A model generated the notes under the pieces. The model saw only the letters and a program-made list of their open reading frames with translations. It ran no database searches and was not told the DNA's origin. The position numbers were made by a program, and so were the translations under genes. DNA of 63,460 nt from Lachnospiraceae bacterium (GTDB lineage Bacteria > Bacillota > Clostridia > Lachnospirales > Lachnospiraceae), in NCBI GenBank assembly GCA_017457865.1, contig JAFTGN010000025.1, positions 1 through 63,460 on the forward strand, written 5' to 3'. Positions 19,128 to 28,800 of this stretch are shown here, piece after piece. The number at the start of each line of letters is the position of its first letter. The first letter of the stretch is position 1.

Positions 19128-19165
19128 AAAAAACTGCGGTGTAAAAGTTCCCCCTTACACCGCAG
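19128..19165 (-). terminator. Terminator between permease and response regulator genes
   Basis: Minus strand CTGCGGTGTAA...TTACACCGCAG (11-bp stem) followed by six T. It should cut regulator expression from the transporter promoter. Confidence 0.88.
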
Positions 19166-19198
19166 CCCAATCCCTGTCTGTGAGACAATGGGATATGT

Positions 19199-20038
19199 TT
19201 AACCTTTTACTGCACCTGCCACCACACCTTCGATAATGTATTTCTGACAAGCCAGATAGAAAATGATAATCGGTACAATGGACAAAACAAGTGTACCCAT
19301 CATGGCACCCATATCTACGGAACCGTATCCGCCCTTCAGATACTGTACTGCCATCGGAACCGTTTTCCATCTTCTGGCATCCAGTACCAGAGATGGCAAA
19401 AGGTAATCGTTCCATACCCACATCGCCTGTAAAATTGCCACTGTTACACAAGTTGGTTTGCAAATCGGCAACACGATCTGAAAAAAAGTCTGCAATGGTG
19501 TACATCCATCAATCATGGCAGCCTCTTCGATTTCCAACGGAATAGATTTCATAAATCCGGTAAACATGAAAACAGACAAACCCGCTCCAAATCCCAGATA
19601 GATGATCACAATGCCCACAGGATTACCCAGATGCAGCATATTTGCAATCTTAGATAAAGTGTACATCTCCATCTGGAATGGCACCACCATAGCAAACAGG
19701 CACAAAGTATAGATCAAAGAAGTGACCTTTGTTTTCACACGGCAAATATACCATGCACACATAGAGCAGCAGAGAATCATGGCCAATACAGAAAATACCG
19801 TAATGAATAAGCTGACCCCAAATGCCTGAATCAGATTGGTCTGCTGGATCCCTCTCACATAGTTCTCCAATCCTACAAACATCTTTTCAGATGGAAGTTT
19901 GAATGGATACTTACTGATGTACTGCTTCTTTTTAAAAGAATTGATGACCACCAGTACAATAGGATACACATAAGCAAGAGAAATCAATGTAAAAATGACC
20001 GTCAAAAGAGGTCCATGTTTTGTTTTTTTCTTTTCCAT
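19199..20038 (-). CDS. ABC sugar transporter permease (MsmG/MalG type)
   Basis: Second membrane subunit of a CUT1 carbohydrate importer. Six hydrophobic segments, and the EAA loop that docks the ATPase is clear near residue 180: EIEEAAMIDGCTPLQTFF. 279 residues. Its ATG overlaps the stop of the preceding permease (TAATG), so the two are coupled. No ATP-binding subunit is encoded here; CUT1 systems in Firmicutes often share a distant MsmK-type ATPase. Confidence 0.93.
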   Translation of the reverse strand: MEKKKTKHGPLLTVIFTLISLAYVYPIVLVVINSFKKKQYISKYPFKLPSEKMFVGLENYVRGIQQTNLIQAFGVSLFITVFSVLAMILCCSMCAWYICRVKTKVTSLIYTLCLFAMVVPFQMEMYTLSKIANMLHLGNPVGIVIIYLGFGAGLSVFMFTGFMKSIPLEIEEAAMIDGCTPLQTFFQIVLPICKPTCVTVAILQAMWVWNDYLLPSLVLDARRWKTVPMAVQYLKGGYGSVDMGAMMGTLVLSIVPIIIFYLACQKYIIEGVVAGAVKG

Positions 20039-20880
20039 TACTGCTGCACCTCCTTAGAACGGGTCAATCTGTTTTGTACCATGGCGATGATCGCCACCAG
20101 AATAAAGAAGATGACCGCCTTTGCCTGTCCCACTCCTTCATAACCGGTTCGTCCATAAAACGTATAGTAAATATTCAGAGCCAGCATTTCTGACATCTTG
20201 GAGGGGGCTCCATTGGTTAGTGCCAGGTTCTGGTCAAACAGTTTAAAGCCGTTGGTCAGCGTCAGGAACGTACAAATGGTGATAGACGGCATAATCATGG
20301 GAATGGTAATGTAACGCAACACCTGCCACTTGGAAGCGCCATCGATAGCTGCTGCTTCTACCAGATCCCCCGGAATATTCTGGATACCCGCAATATAAAT
20401 GATCATCATATAACCAACCTGCTGCCACAGCATCAGGATAATCAATCCCCAAAAGCCATATGCAGACGTGTAGGTTAGTGTCTTTCCAAAATATGCCAAT
20501 ACACCGTTTAGCAACAGCTGCCAGATGTAACCCAGAATCAAACCACCGATCAGATTTGGCATAAAAAACACAGTTCTAAATATGTTCGTTCCCGCAAACC
20601 CTTTTGTCAACAATTTTGCCACTACGAAAGCAAGCACATTGATCAACAACACAGACGCCACGGTAAATGCTGCCGTATACCATGCGGCATGCAGGAAGGT
20701 AGGATCCTGAAACGCTTTTACATAATTACTGAGTCCAACAAATTTTGCATCAATTACTGTAGTGAATTTACAGAAAGAAAGGTAAATTCCCAAAATAAAT
20801 GGGGCAATAAAACCAATGGTAAATGCAATCATTGTTGGAAGGACAAATATGGGGAAATATTTTTTAATTGACTTTTCCAT
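20038..20880 (-). CDS. ABC sugar transporter permease (MsmF/MalF type)
   Basis: First membrane subunit of the CUT1 importer, six hydrophobic segments, EAA loop DLVEAAAIDGASKWQ. 280 residues from the ATG at 20880, which follows TGGAGG at 5 nt; the frame is open further upstream through a hairpin but lacks a ribosome site there. Works with the neighbouring permease and binding protein to import a mono- or oligosaccharide. Confidence 0.93.
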   Translation of the reverse strand: MEKSIKKYFPIFVLPTMIAFTIGFIAPFILGIYLSFCKFTTVIDAKFVGLSNYVKAFQDPTFLHAAWYTAAFTVASVLLINVLAFVVAKLLTKGFAGTNIFRTVFFMPNLIGGLILGYIWQLLLNGVLAYFGKTLTYTSAYGFWGLIILMLWQQVGYMMIIYIAGIQNIPGDLVEAAAIDGASKWQVLRYITIPMIMPSITICTFLTLTNGFKLFDQNLALTNGAPSKMSEMLALNIYYTFYGRTGYEGVGQAKAVIFFILVAIIAMVQNRLTRSKEVQQ

Positions 20881-20917
20881 ACATACCTCCAGGTTTTGGA
20901 TCAATTTCACATACAAC

Positions 20918-20950
20918 AGAGGGCAGGCAGTTTCTTCCTGCCTGCCCTCT
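20918..20950 (-). other. Stable hairpin between binding-protein and permease genes
   Basis: AGAGGGCAGGCAG and CTGCCTGCCCTCT form a perfect 13-bp GC-rich stem with a 7-nt loop. No uniform T run follows on the minus strand, so it more likely stabilises or partly attenuates the message, giving more binding protein than permease. Confidence 0.7.
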
Positions 20951-20982
20951 GCAAGTTTACTCATTTTGATGTGATTTTACGA

Positions 20983-22332
20983 TTACTCGTTTGCTGCCTG
21001 ATACTCAGTTGCCCATCCGTCTACGAATGCGGTCACTACATCGTCCCAGTCACCGGTGCCCTGTGCATACTCTAACAATGCAGAACCCACACCATTCTTC
21101 CAGTTTTCAGAAGGCATGGTTGTAAAGTTCCAGGATACAGCAGTCTTTCCAGCCTTGGTATATTCATCATTTGCAGCTACCAGAGGATTGGATGGCAGAT
21201 ACTCGTCAAATGTGGTAAATGGAGTCACAAATCCCATCTCATTTGCCAGCATATCACGCCCTGCGTCACTCTCTACAACCCACTGTAAGAAGTCTAATGT
21301 GGCCTGAATGTCTTCTTCAGAAGCCTTGCTGTTGACACACCAGTAGTTTTCAGAACCGGTACACAGACCTTCATTTTCTTCATCCTCACCACCGATGTAG
21401 ATTGGCAACATACCCATATCTTCATCTGCTACTTCCATATCTTTGATGTCGTTGTATGCCCAGGTACCATTCTGATAGAAAACAGCCTCACCCAGTGCAA
21501 ACTCAGAAGCAGCATCTTCGCCTGTCTTGGAAGACAACATAGATGGCTCACAGGTCGCATTGTTGATATACAGATCCCAGATTGCCTTATAGTTATCTAA
21601 GTAAGTACCCTTGATGGCATCTGTAGAGCTGATGCCGTCTGCCAGATATTCATAATAAATTGGCAGGTTTGCCAAGTGGGTCTTAAATCTCCAGTCAGAA
21701 GAAGAATCCATACCAGCAGAAGTAAATGCACCTTCTACGCCAAGTTCATCTTTACGTGCCTGAATGTCTTCTGCTACGTCCTTCAATGCCTCAAAATTGT
21801 TCAGTTCATCAATAGAAGTGATCACTGCATCATCCAATGCAAAATAGTCATTCAACAGTGCCTTATTGTAAATGATACCATATGTTTCAATTACATAAGC
21901 AATGCCTTTTACTGCATCTCCTTCTTTTAACACGTAATCATCACTTGCAATGTCTTTGTATACTGCACTGTCGGAAAGGTCATAGCAATAATCCTTCCAG
22001 GAAGCCAAACCTACCGGACCATTTACCTGGAATAAAGTAGGTGCCTCATCTTTTGCCATCTCGGACTTCAGTGTGGACTCATATGTACCGGAAGCAGCTG
22101 TCTGTACATCTACCTGTACCCCAGTCTCATCTGTATAAGTCTTTGCCAGTTCTACCCACTGCTCAGCCTGCTCTGGTTTGAAGTTTAAGTAGTAAACTTT
22201 TCCAGTAGAAGCAGTCTTACCGGATGCTGCTCCAGACTCTGTTCCTGGTTCTGTCTTACTGCCACATCCTGCAAACACAGAACCTGCCATCAAAACAGCC
22301 AATGCCAACGCTGTAATCTTTTTTGCTTTCAT
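20983..22332 (-). CDS. ABC sugar transporter substrate-binding lipoprotein
   Basis: Extracellular solute-binding protein of family 1 delivering a carbohydrate to the two permeases downstream. Signal peptide with lipobox F-A-G-C (Cys near residue 24), then a Ser/Thr-rich tether, then the two-lobed domain. AAGGAGG lies 9 nt before the ATG at 22332; 449 residues. The sugar cannot be named. The -10 hexamer TATAAT lies about 145 nt upstream with no good -35, which fits activation by the neighbouring YesN-like regulator. Confidence 0.93.
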   Translation of the reverse strand: MKAKKITALALAVLMAGSVFAGCGSKTEPGTESGAASGKTASTGKVYYLNFKPEQAEQWVELAKTYTDETGVQVDVQTAASGTYESTLKSEMAKDEAPTLFQVNGPVGLASWKDYCYDLSDSAVYKDIASDDYVLKEGDAVKGIAYVIETYGIIYNKALLNDYFALDDAVITSIDELNNFEALKDVAEDIQARKDELGVEGAFTSAGMDSSSDWRFKTHLANLPIYYEYLADGISSTDAIKGTYLDNYKAIWDLYINNATCEPSMLSSKTGEDAASEFALGEAVFYQNGTWAYNDIKDMEVADEDMGMLPIYIGGEDEENEGLCTGSENYWCVNSKASEEDIQATLDFLQWVVESDAGRDMLANEMGFVTPFTTFDEYLPSNPLVAANDEYTKAGKTAVSWNFTTMPSENWKNGVGSALLEYAQGTGDWDDVVTAFVDGWATEYQAANE

Positions 22333-22476
22333 AATAGAATCCTCCTTTTTCTTACCAGCAGCAAAGATGCTTCGTGACTGGATTCCCGTTCTCCTCCTGT
22401 TGGATCCCCAGTAAGCATTTGTTCTGTCATAGGAATGTCCCATGACAGTTTTTCTTTGCTGTTTTCTGATAGTTCT

Positions 22477-22482
22477 ATTATA
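22477..22482 (-). promoter_or_regulatory. -10 element of the ABC transporter operon
   Basis: TATAAT on the minus strand without a recognisable -35 at 16-18 bp, as expected of an activator-dependent promoter. The 336-bp gap 22333-22668 otherwise holds only the terminator hairpin at 22587. Confidence 0.45.
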
Positions 22483-22586
22483 AACACCAACAGGGCATTT
22501 TAGAAATAACAAAAATCTCCAAAACATATCAAATTTTCACGAATACGCTAAAGTCATTCCGCTTTTTTTATATTTTTTCACCAAAA

Positions 22587-22632
22587 CATCCCCTTTCAGG
22601 CAATGGCAAAATGCCATATCCAAAAGGGGATG
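22587..22632 (-). terminator. Hairpin after the DUF975 gene
   Basis: CATCCCCTTT pairs with AAAGGGGATG, with an inner TGGCA/TGCCA stem, 37 nt past the DUF975 stop codon; TTTT follows on the minus strand. Confidence 0.6.
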
Positions 22633-22668
22633 AGTGTGTATCTTTATTTGTTTTTGATATCTCTCTGG

Positions 22669-23379
22669 TTATCCAACGGCTTCCGCATCCGCACCACGTC
22701 CAGTGACCTGTAAATAAAACTCTGCTTCTGACACATTCATATAGGGATTCAGCCACAGAAGACCGATTCCCAGTGTAAAGATACACAAGAACGCCCATCC
22801 GATAAAACTCAAATGCAGCAAGAACAAATCCATCTTGTGTCCGTCCATCAATTCCTTCGAACGTTCTATTGCTTCCGAAATTCCCATATCCGGATACTCA
22901 GCCATCAGATACGGTGCCATGGCATACCGATATGCGGCAATGATACCCGGAATGACAAGCAGCAACGACCACAAAAATACTTTCAAAAATGTAAACCATT
23001 GCAGCCCAAATGCTTTCCAGATGATTCCCTTATGTGCAAACAGCTCGGAAACACCGCCATCTACACCCAGAGACAGCTTCACACAATACTGACAGTATCC
23101 CAGTTGGATCATACCACCGACCAGAAACACAATGATGGTATACACTGCCAGAAAAGGCAGTATCATCAGAAAAACATGCCATACCTGTTCCAACACCGGA
23201 TACCGATCCAACATAGCCTGCCAGCTATCCAAATCCATATTATTGCTGCTACTGCCAGCGAAGGAACCAGAACCACCCGTTCCGCCTAACAGTGCTGCCA
23301 CAAATGTCACCAGAATGGCAGATCCCCAGTGTCCGGACAATGCCCGCCTTGCCCTGCTTCTTAATATGCTCAAATCCAT
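22669..23379 (-). CDS. DUF975 family membrane protein
   Basis: Integral membrane protein of 236 residues with the DUF975 layout: an N-terminal ARRALSGHWGSAI, then hydrophobic segments near residues 20-35, 70-95, 125-150 and 180-205, with ERSKELMDGHKMDLF before the last helices. Family function is unknown. GGGAGG lies 6 nt upstream of the ATG. Unlike many family members it has a Gly/Ser-rich stretch early in the protein. No linked partner genes. Confidence 0.88.
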   Translation of the reverse strand: MDLSILRSRARRALSGHWGSAILVTFVAALLGGTGGSGSFAGSSSNNMDLDSWQAMLDRYPVLEQVWHVFLMILPFLAVYTIIVFLVGGMIQLGYCQYCVKLSLGVDGGVSELFAHKGIIWKAFGLQWFTFLKVFLWSLLLVIPGIIAAYRYAMAPYLMAEYPDMGISEAIERSKELMDGHKMDLFLLHLSFIGWAFLCIFTLGIGLLWLNPYMNVSEAEFYLQVTGRGADAEAVG

Positions 23380-23557
23380 ACCATACCTCCCGTAAAAATT
23401 TGTATATATTCAGTATAGCATCTTTCTTTACAAAAACAAGGGTATGCTTCTGACAATTCTACAACTTTCTTTCCTCTGAAAACAAATGAGAAGAATACCG
23501 TAGGGTAGTGTTCTCTCAGCAGCAATGGCATTTACATCAAAGTGATAGATCTCCTAG

Positions 23558-23911
23558 CTATTTGCTGCAAAATCTTTCCAATTCCTCCAGTACCCGGTCT
23601 ACTTCCTGGGGTTCTAACCCTCCACAACACATCTTGTGAGAATCCCAGTACACAAGTAAAAAATCTCCCTGCACCATTGTTCCCATCAATTTTCCCGCCA
23701 GTACATTTTCTGTCAAATCTCCACTTGCTTTAGCATCCGCATATCCCATCAGTGCCACACCACAGTCTGCGCCAAAGGCAATCAGAGAATGGGACCAGCA
23801 TCGTTTCACCTGCGTGGCATGTAAAACCTGCTCCAGTGTTTCTTCTGTCCATTCTCCTATGCAAACCGGCACCACACTGCCATCTGCCTGCATCAATATT
23901 GCATTTTCCAT
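23558..23911 (-). CDS. Small hypothetical protein
   Basis: I do not recognise this 117-residue protein. It is acidic and soluble, with no signal peptide or membrane segment. It has a cysteine-glycine pair repeated (GADCGVALMG; CCGGLE) and ends in a predicted helix rich in Glu/Leu. The ATG at 23911 has GGAG 7 nt upstream. It lies just after the MurE-like gene on the same strand (105 bp), so the two may be cotranscribed. No function is proposed. Confidence 0.65.
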   Translation of the reverse strand: MENAILMQADGSVVPVCIGEWTEETLEQVLHATQVKRCWSHSLIAFGADCGVALMGYADAKASGDLTENVLAGKLMGTMVQGDFLLVYWDSHKMCCGGLEPQEVDRVLEELERFCSK

Positions 23912-24016
23912 TTTTATGCTCCGTTCTTTCCCTATACAGCGCCAAAGCAACTACAAACGACCGCCTTTTGTCCGGTTCATGATACCGCTCCTGCACTGTG
24001 CTTTTGTATCGTTGGA

Positions 24017-25489
24017 TTACAGTCCCAGTTCCCTGATGACCTGCTTCACAAACTCCGTATCACTATGTGGATATTTTACCCCGTTTTCTTCCTGATACGT
24101 CTCATGTCCCAGACCGATGATGGTGATCAGATCGCCCGGCTGTGCATGGGTGATGGCATAACGGATGGCATCCTGACGTTTCGGAATGACAAGATACGAC
24201 CCTTCTGTCTTATCCAACCCTACATGGATGTCTTTTAAAATCTCCTCGAATGTCTCCCAACGGTTATGACCTGCTGTGACGATGCTCAAATCTGCCAGAC
24301 GGCCGCTTGCTTCCCCCATCTCGTACCGGCGGGACTTAGAACGGTTTCCGTCTGCCCCAAATACACAAACCAGACGTTTGGGTCGATACTCCCTCAGCGC
24401 TTCCAAATGGTTTCTGGTGCTGTACCCATTGTGGGCAAAATCCACACAGACCTTAAACTCTGGAGATTCATATACAATGTCAAATCTTCCTTTGATATGC
24501 ACATCTGCCAGTGCTTCATTCATCTCCTCGACTGTCACTCCCATCCGGTGTGCCACGCACACTGCTGCCAGTGCATTGTATTCATTGAAATCCCCCGGCA
24601 GTCCCAGATGAATGGCACCCTCAAACCCGTCCGGTCCGGTCACTTCAAAATCCAGCCCCGGCTTGCCCTCTGCAAAAGTCTTCACCAGATGACTGCCCTG
24701 ATAGTCTGCCTGCTTCTTTGTGCTGTATCCCACATATGGCACCGTAATCTGTGCCAGCAATGCCTCTGTATGGGAATCGTCCAGATTGACCACACCCAGC
24801 TTGCTGTGCTCTACCAGCTGTGCCTTACAGTACAGATACTCCGCAAAATCCTTATGCTCATTAGGACCAATGTGATCTCCCTCGGAAATGTTCGTCCAGA
24901 TGCCATAATCGAACGTAAATCCATCCACTCTGTGCTGTTTCATGCCCTGGGAGGATACTTCAATCACTACATGGGTACAGCCGGCATCTACCATCTGCCG
25001 CAGATACATCTGCAATTCCATGGGATCCGGTGTAGTATTGTTCAACTCATGTACCTCTGTATCAATGATTGCTCCATTGGTACCGATGGTACCGGTACGT
25101 AAACCGGCACAGCGGAGCATATCTGCCAGCATATGGGTGGTAGTGGTCTTTCCTTTTGAACCAGTGATCCCGATGGTAGTCAGCTGCTCTGCCGGATATC
25201 CATACCACGCACATGCCAGAAGCGGCAGTACCGTTCTGGTGTCCTCTACTTGAATCACTGCTGCATGTGCCACCCCTTCTACCGGATGCTCTGTGACGAT
25301 CAGAGCGGCACCTTTCTCATCGATCTCCTGCACACAGTTGTGGGTATCAAACCTGGCCCCCTGAATGCAGATAAAAACATCACCCGCCTTTACCTGGCGG
25401 TTATCATGGGAGATGCCTGTTACCTCTCTCTCCGGATTTCCCTGTATCCATGTATAGGAAATGCGTTCCAGCAAAGTTGCAATTTTCAT
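24017..25489 (-). CDS. Mur ligase, MurE-like (UDP-MurNAc-tripeptide synthetase family)
   Basis: ATP-dependent amino-acid ligase that in the MurE family adds residue three to UDP-MurNAc-dipeptide. Domain 1 residues 1-95, P-loop GSKGKTTTTHML near residue 113, NNTTPDP, the catalytic-lysine region YLYCKAQL, and the C-terminal domain with FGADGNRSKSRRYEMGE. Where canonical MurE has the D-N-P-R type specificity motif this protein reads T-A-G-H-N-R-W-E, so the added amino acid may differ or this may be a second, specialised ligase. 490 residues; ATG at 25489 with GGAG 6 nt upstream. Confidence 0.88.
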   Translation of the reverse strand: MKIATLLERISYTWIQGNPEREVTGISHDNRQVKAGDVFICIQGARFDTHNCVQEIDEKGAALIVTEHPVEGVAHAAVIQVEDTRTVLPLLACAWYGYPAEQLTTIGITGSKGKTTTTHMLADMLRCAGLRTGTIGTNGAIIDTEVHELNNTTPDPMELQMYLRQMVDAGCTHVVIEVSSQGMKQHRVDGFTFDYGIWTNISEGDHIGPNEHKDFAEYLYCKAQLVEHSKLGVVNLDDSHTEALLAQITVPYVGYSTKKQADYQGSHLVKTFAEGKPGLDFEVTGPDGFEGAIHLGLPGDFNEYNALAAVCVAHRMGVTVEEMNEALADVHIKGRFDIVYESPEFKVCVDFAHNGYSTRNHLEALREYRPKRLVCVFGADGNRSKSRRYEMGEASGRLADLSIVTAGHNRWETFEEILKDIHVGLDKTEGSYLVIPKRQDAIRYAITHAQPGDLITIIGLGHETYQEENGVKYPHSDTEFVKQVIRELGL

Positions 25490-25661
25490 ACTCTTCTCCA
25501 TTCTAAATTCTTTTTCTCCTGATTTTGTAACCATTGATTCCAAACAGATCCAACCCTACGTTCATCATACCAAAATTCAGTCATAAATCAAGTATTCTGG
25601 AAAAAATACTTAATTCTGCCAACACTACAAAATATTACAAAAATTTAAGAACCCTGCAAGG

Positions 25662-25690
25662 TTGCAATTTTGCCCAAAAGGCAATATAAT
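25662..25690 (+). promoter_or_regulatory. Promoter of the dehydratase activase gene
   Basis: TTGCAA (25662-25667), 17-bp spacer, TATAAT (25685-25690). The transcript begins with a leader of about 140 nt containing an inverted repeat GTAACGGTT (25719) / GAACCATTAC (25754-25763) related to the ends of repeat family 1. The rest of the 25490-25834 divergent gap is AT-rich without a gene. Confidence 0.75.
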
Positions 25691-25834
25691 GTTTTTGATT
25701 GTCTTTTCATAAGACATCGTAACGGTTTAGTCATGCACCAGATCATGATTTCTGAACCATTACGAAACAACCGTTTCACCATCCGGAATGCAATATGGAA
25801 TTCCGGTCAAAAGAGAACAGAAATGAGGGATACT

Positions 25835-28800
25835 ATGGCTTGCGAAATCAACACTGCTTATCATAAGTTGGGCATTGACATCGGTTCTACCACTGTCAAA
25901 ATTGCCATTCTCAACCAGAACAACGATATACTCTTTTCCGATTACGAGAGACATTATGCAAATATTCAGGAAACTCTGGCAGAACTGTTGCGCAGAGCAT
26001 ATGAGGCACTGGGTCCTATGACTCTGTCCCCTGCCATTACCGGCTCTGGTGGACTGACATTATCTCAGCATTTGAAAGTGCCCTTTGTACAGGAAGTGGT
26101 ATCTGTAGCCACCTCTTTACAGGATTATGCCCCTCATACAGATGTGGCAATCGAGCTTGGCGGTGAAGATGCCAAGATCATTTATTTTACCGGCGGCATC
26201 GACCAGCGTATGAATGGCATCTGCGCCGGTGGTACCGGTTCCTTTATTGACCAGATGGCTTCTCTGTTACAGACAGACGCTTCTGGTCTGAATGAGTATG
26301 CAAAAAATTATAAGGCCATTTATCCCATTGCAGCCCGGTGCGGCGTATTTGCCAAGACAGATATCCAGCCGCTGATCAATGAGGGGGCCACCAGAGAGGA
26401 TTTGGCTGCTTCCATTTTTCAGGCAGTGGTAAACCAGACTATTTCCGGACTGGCCTGCGGCAAGCCCATCCGTGGAAATGTAGCATTCCTCGGTGGTCCT
26501 CTCCATTTCCTGGATCAGCTGCGCGCCCGTTTCATTGATACACTGGGTCTGACCGGTGATGCCATCATCGCACCGGATCATTCCCATCTGTTTGCTGCCA
26601 TCGGTGCTGCTATGAACAACAAACCGGAAGTCCAGATTTCCATCGAAGATCTGCACCGTCAGCTGAAAGAAGGCATTGCCATGGAATTCGAGGTCAAGCG
26701 CCTTGAGCCATTGTTTGCCGATCAGGCCGCTTTTGAGTCATTTGAGGCACGCCACAACCAGCATACTGTGAAAAAAGGAGATTTGGCTTCCTATCACGGT
26801 AACTGCTACCTGGGCATCGATGCCGGTTCTACCACTACGAAAGTGGCACTAGTAGGAGAAGACGGCACCTTACTGTATTCTTTCTATAATAATAACAATG
26901 GTAGTCCTCTGTCTACCACTGTGACTGCCCTTCGCCAGATTTATGAACAGTTGCCAAAGGATGCCAAAATCGTGTACTCCTGCTCCACCGGTTACGGGGA
27001 GGCGCTGATCAAATCTGCGTTGATGTTAGACGAGGGTGAAGTGGAGACCATTGCCCACTACAAAGCGGCTGCTTTTTTCCAGCCGGATGTAGACTGTATC
27101 TTAGACATCGGCGGTCAGGATATGAAATGTATTCGCATCAAAAACCAGACTGTTGACAGCGTCCAGTTAAATGAGGCATGTTCCTCCGGCTGTGGTTCCT
27201 TTATTGAGACATTTGCAAAATCTCTGAACTACAGCATCGTAGACTTTGCACAGGCGGCATTATTTGCCAAGAACCCCATCGACTTAGGAACCCGCTGTAC
27301 CGTATTTATGAATTCCAATGTGAAGCAGGCACAAAAGGAAGGCGCAACCGTAGAGGATATCTCTGCCGGTCTGGCATATTCTGTCATCAAAAATGCCCTG
27401 TTTAAGGTCATTAAACTGACAGATGCCAAAGATCTGGGGGAACATGTGGTGGTACAGGGCGGTACCTTCTACAACAATGCAGTTTTGCGCAGTTTTGAAC
27501 TGATATCCGGCTGTGAAGCAGTCCGTCCGGACATTTCCGGTATCATGGGTGCCTTTGGTGCGGCCCTGATTGCCCGTGAACGGTACGAGGGGAAACAGAC
27601 CACCATGCTTGGCATCAATGACATCGTGGCTCTGACTTATAAAACTACCCTGACCCGTTGCAAAGGCTGTACCAACAACTGTCTGCTAACCATCAACAAT
27701 TTCAGTGGTGGTAGACGTTTTATTACCGGAAACCGCTGCGAGAAAGCACTTGGCAATTCCCAGAATCAGGAACATCTGCCAAACTTGTTTGACTATAAAT
27801 ACCACAGAGTTTTCGACTATGAACCACTGTCTGAGGAAGAGGCCATTCGTGGTACAGTGGGGATTCCACGTGTATTGAATATGTACGAGAACTTCCCCTA
27901 CTGGGCAACCTTCTTCCGTATGTTGAAATTCCGGGTGGTGCTTTCTCCGGACTCTACCCGCAAAATTTACGAACTGGGCATCGAATCCATCCCAAGTGAA
28001 TCCGAGTGCTACCCTGCCAAAATCAGCCACGGCCATATTACATGGCTGATCCGCAACGGCATCAAGTTCATCTTCTATCCATGTATTCCATATGAGAGAA
28101 ACGAATCCGAAAGTGCGCAGAACCATTACAACTGCCCGATCGTCACCTCGTATCCGGAAAACATCAAGAACAATGTGGAAGAACTGAAACTGAATCAGGT
28201 GAATTTCATGAACCCGTTCCTGGCATTGACAGACGAAGCGGTAGCCACCAAGCGCTTGGTAGAGGAATTCACAAAAGCTTTCAACATTCCGGCAAAGGAA
28301 GTTCGTGCTGCTGCACATGCCGCATGGACAGAGCTGATTGCTTCCAGAGATGATCTGCGTAAAAAAGGTGAGGAAACCTTACAGTTTATGAAAGAAACCG
28401 GCAAGCGGGGCATCGTCCTTGCAGGACGGCCTTATCACATTGACCCGGAAATCCACCATGGTCTGCCGGAGCTGATCAATTCCTTTGGTTTTGCGGTGCT
28501 GACAGAGGATTCTGTGGCACACCTTGGCAAGATGGACGGGCGGCTCATCGTCATGGATCAGTGGATGTACCATTCCCGTCTGTATGCGGCAGCACAGTTT
28601 GTCCGCACACAGGAAAATCTGGATCTGATTCAGCTAAACTCCTTTGGATGTGGTCTGGATGCGGTGACCACAGATGGGGTCAATGATATTTTAACCGGCT
28701 CTGGTAAAATTTATACCGTATTAAAAATTGATGAGGTCAACAATCTGGGGGCTGCCAGAATCCGTATCCGCTCTCTCATCGCTGCCATTCATGAGCGTGA

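Noticed and set aside
25670-25834. N-terminal extension of the activase to 25670
   Set aside because: It would start before the transcription start implied by TTGCAA-17-TATAAT, and the extra residues have no family resemblance.
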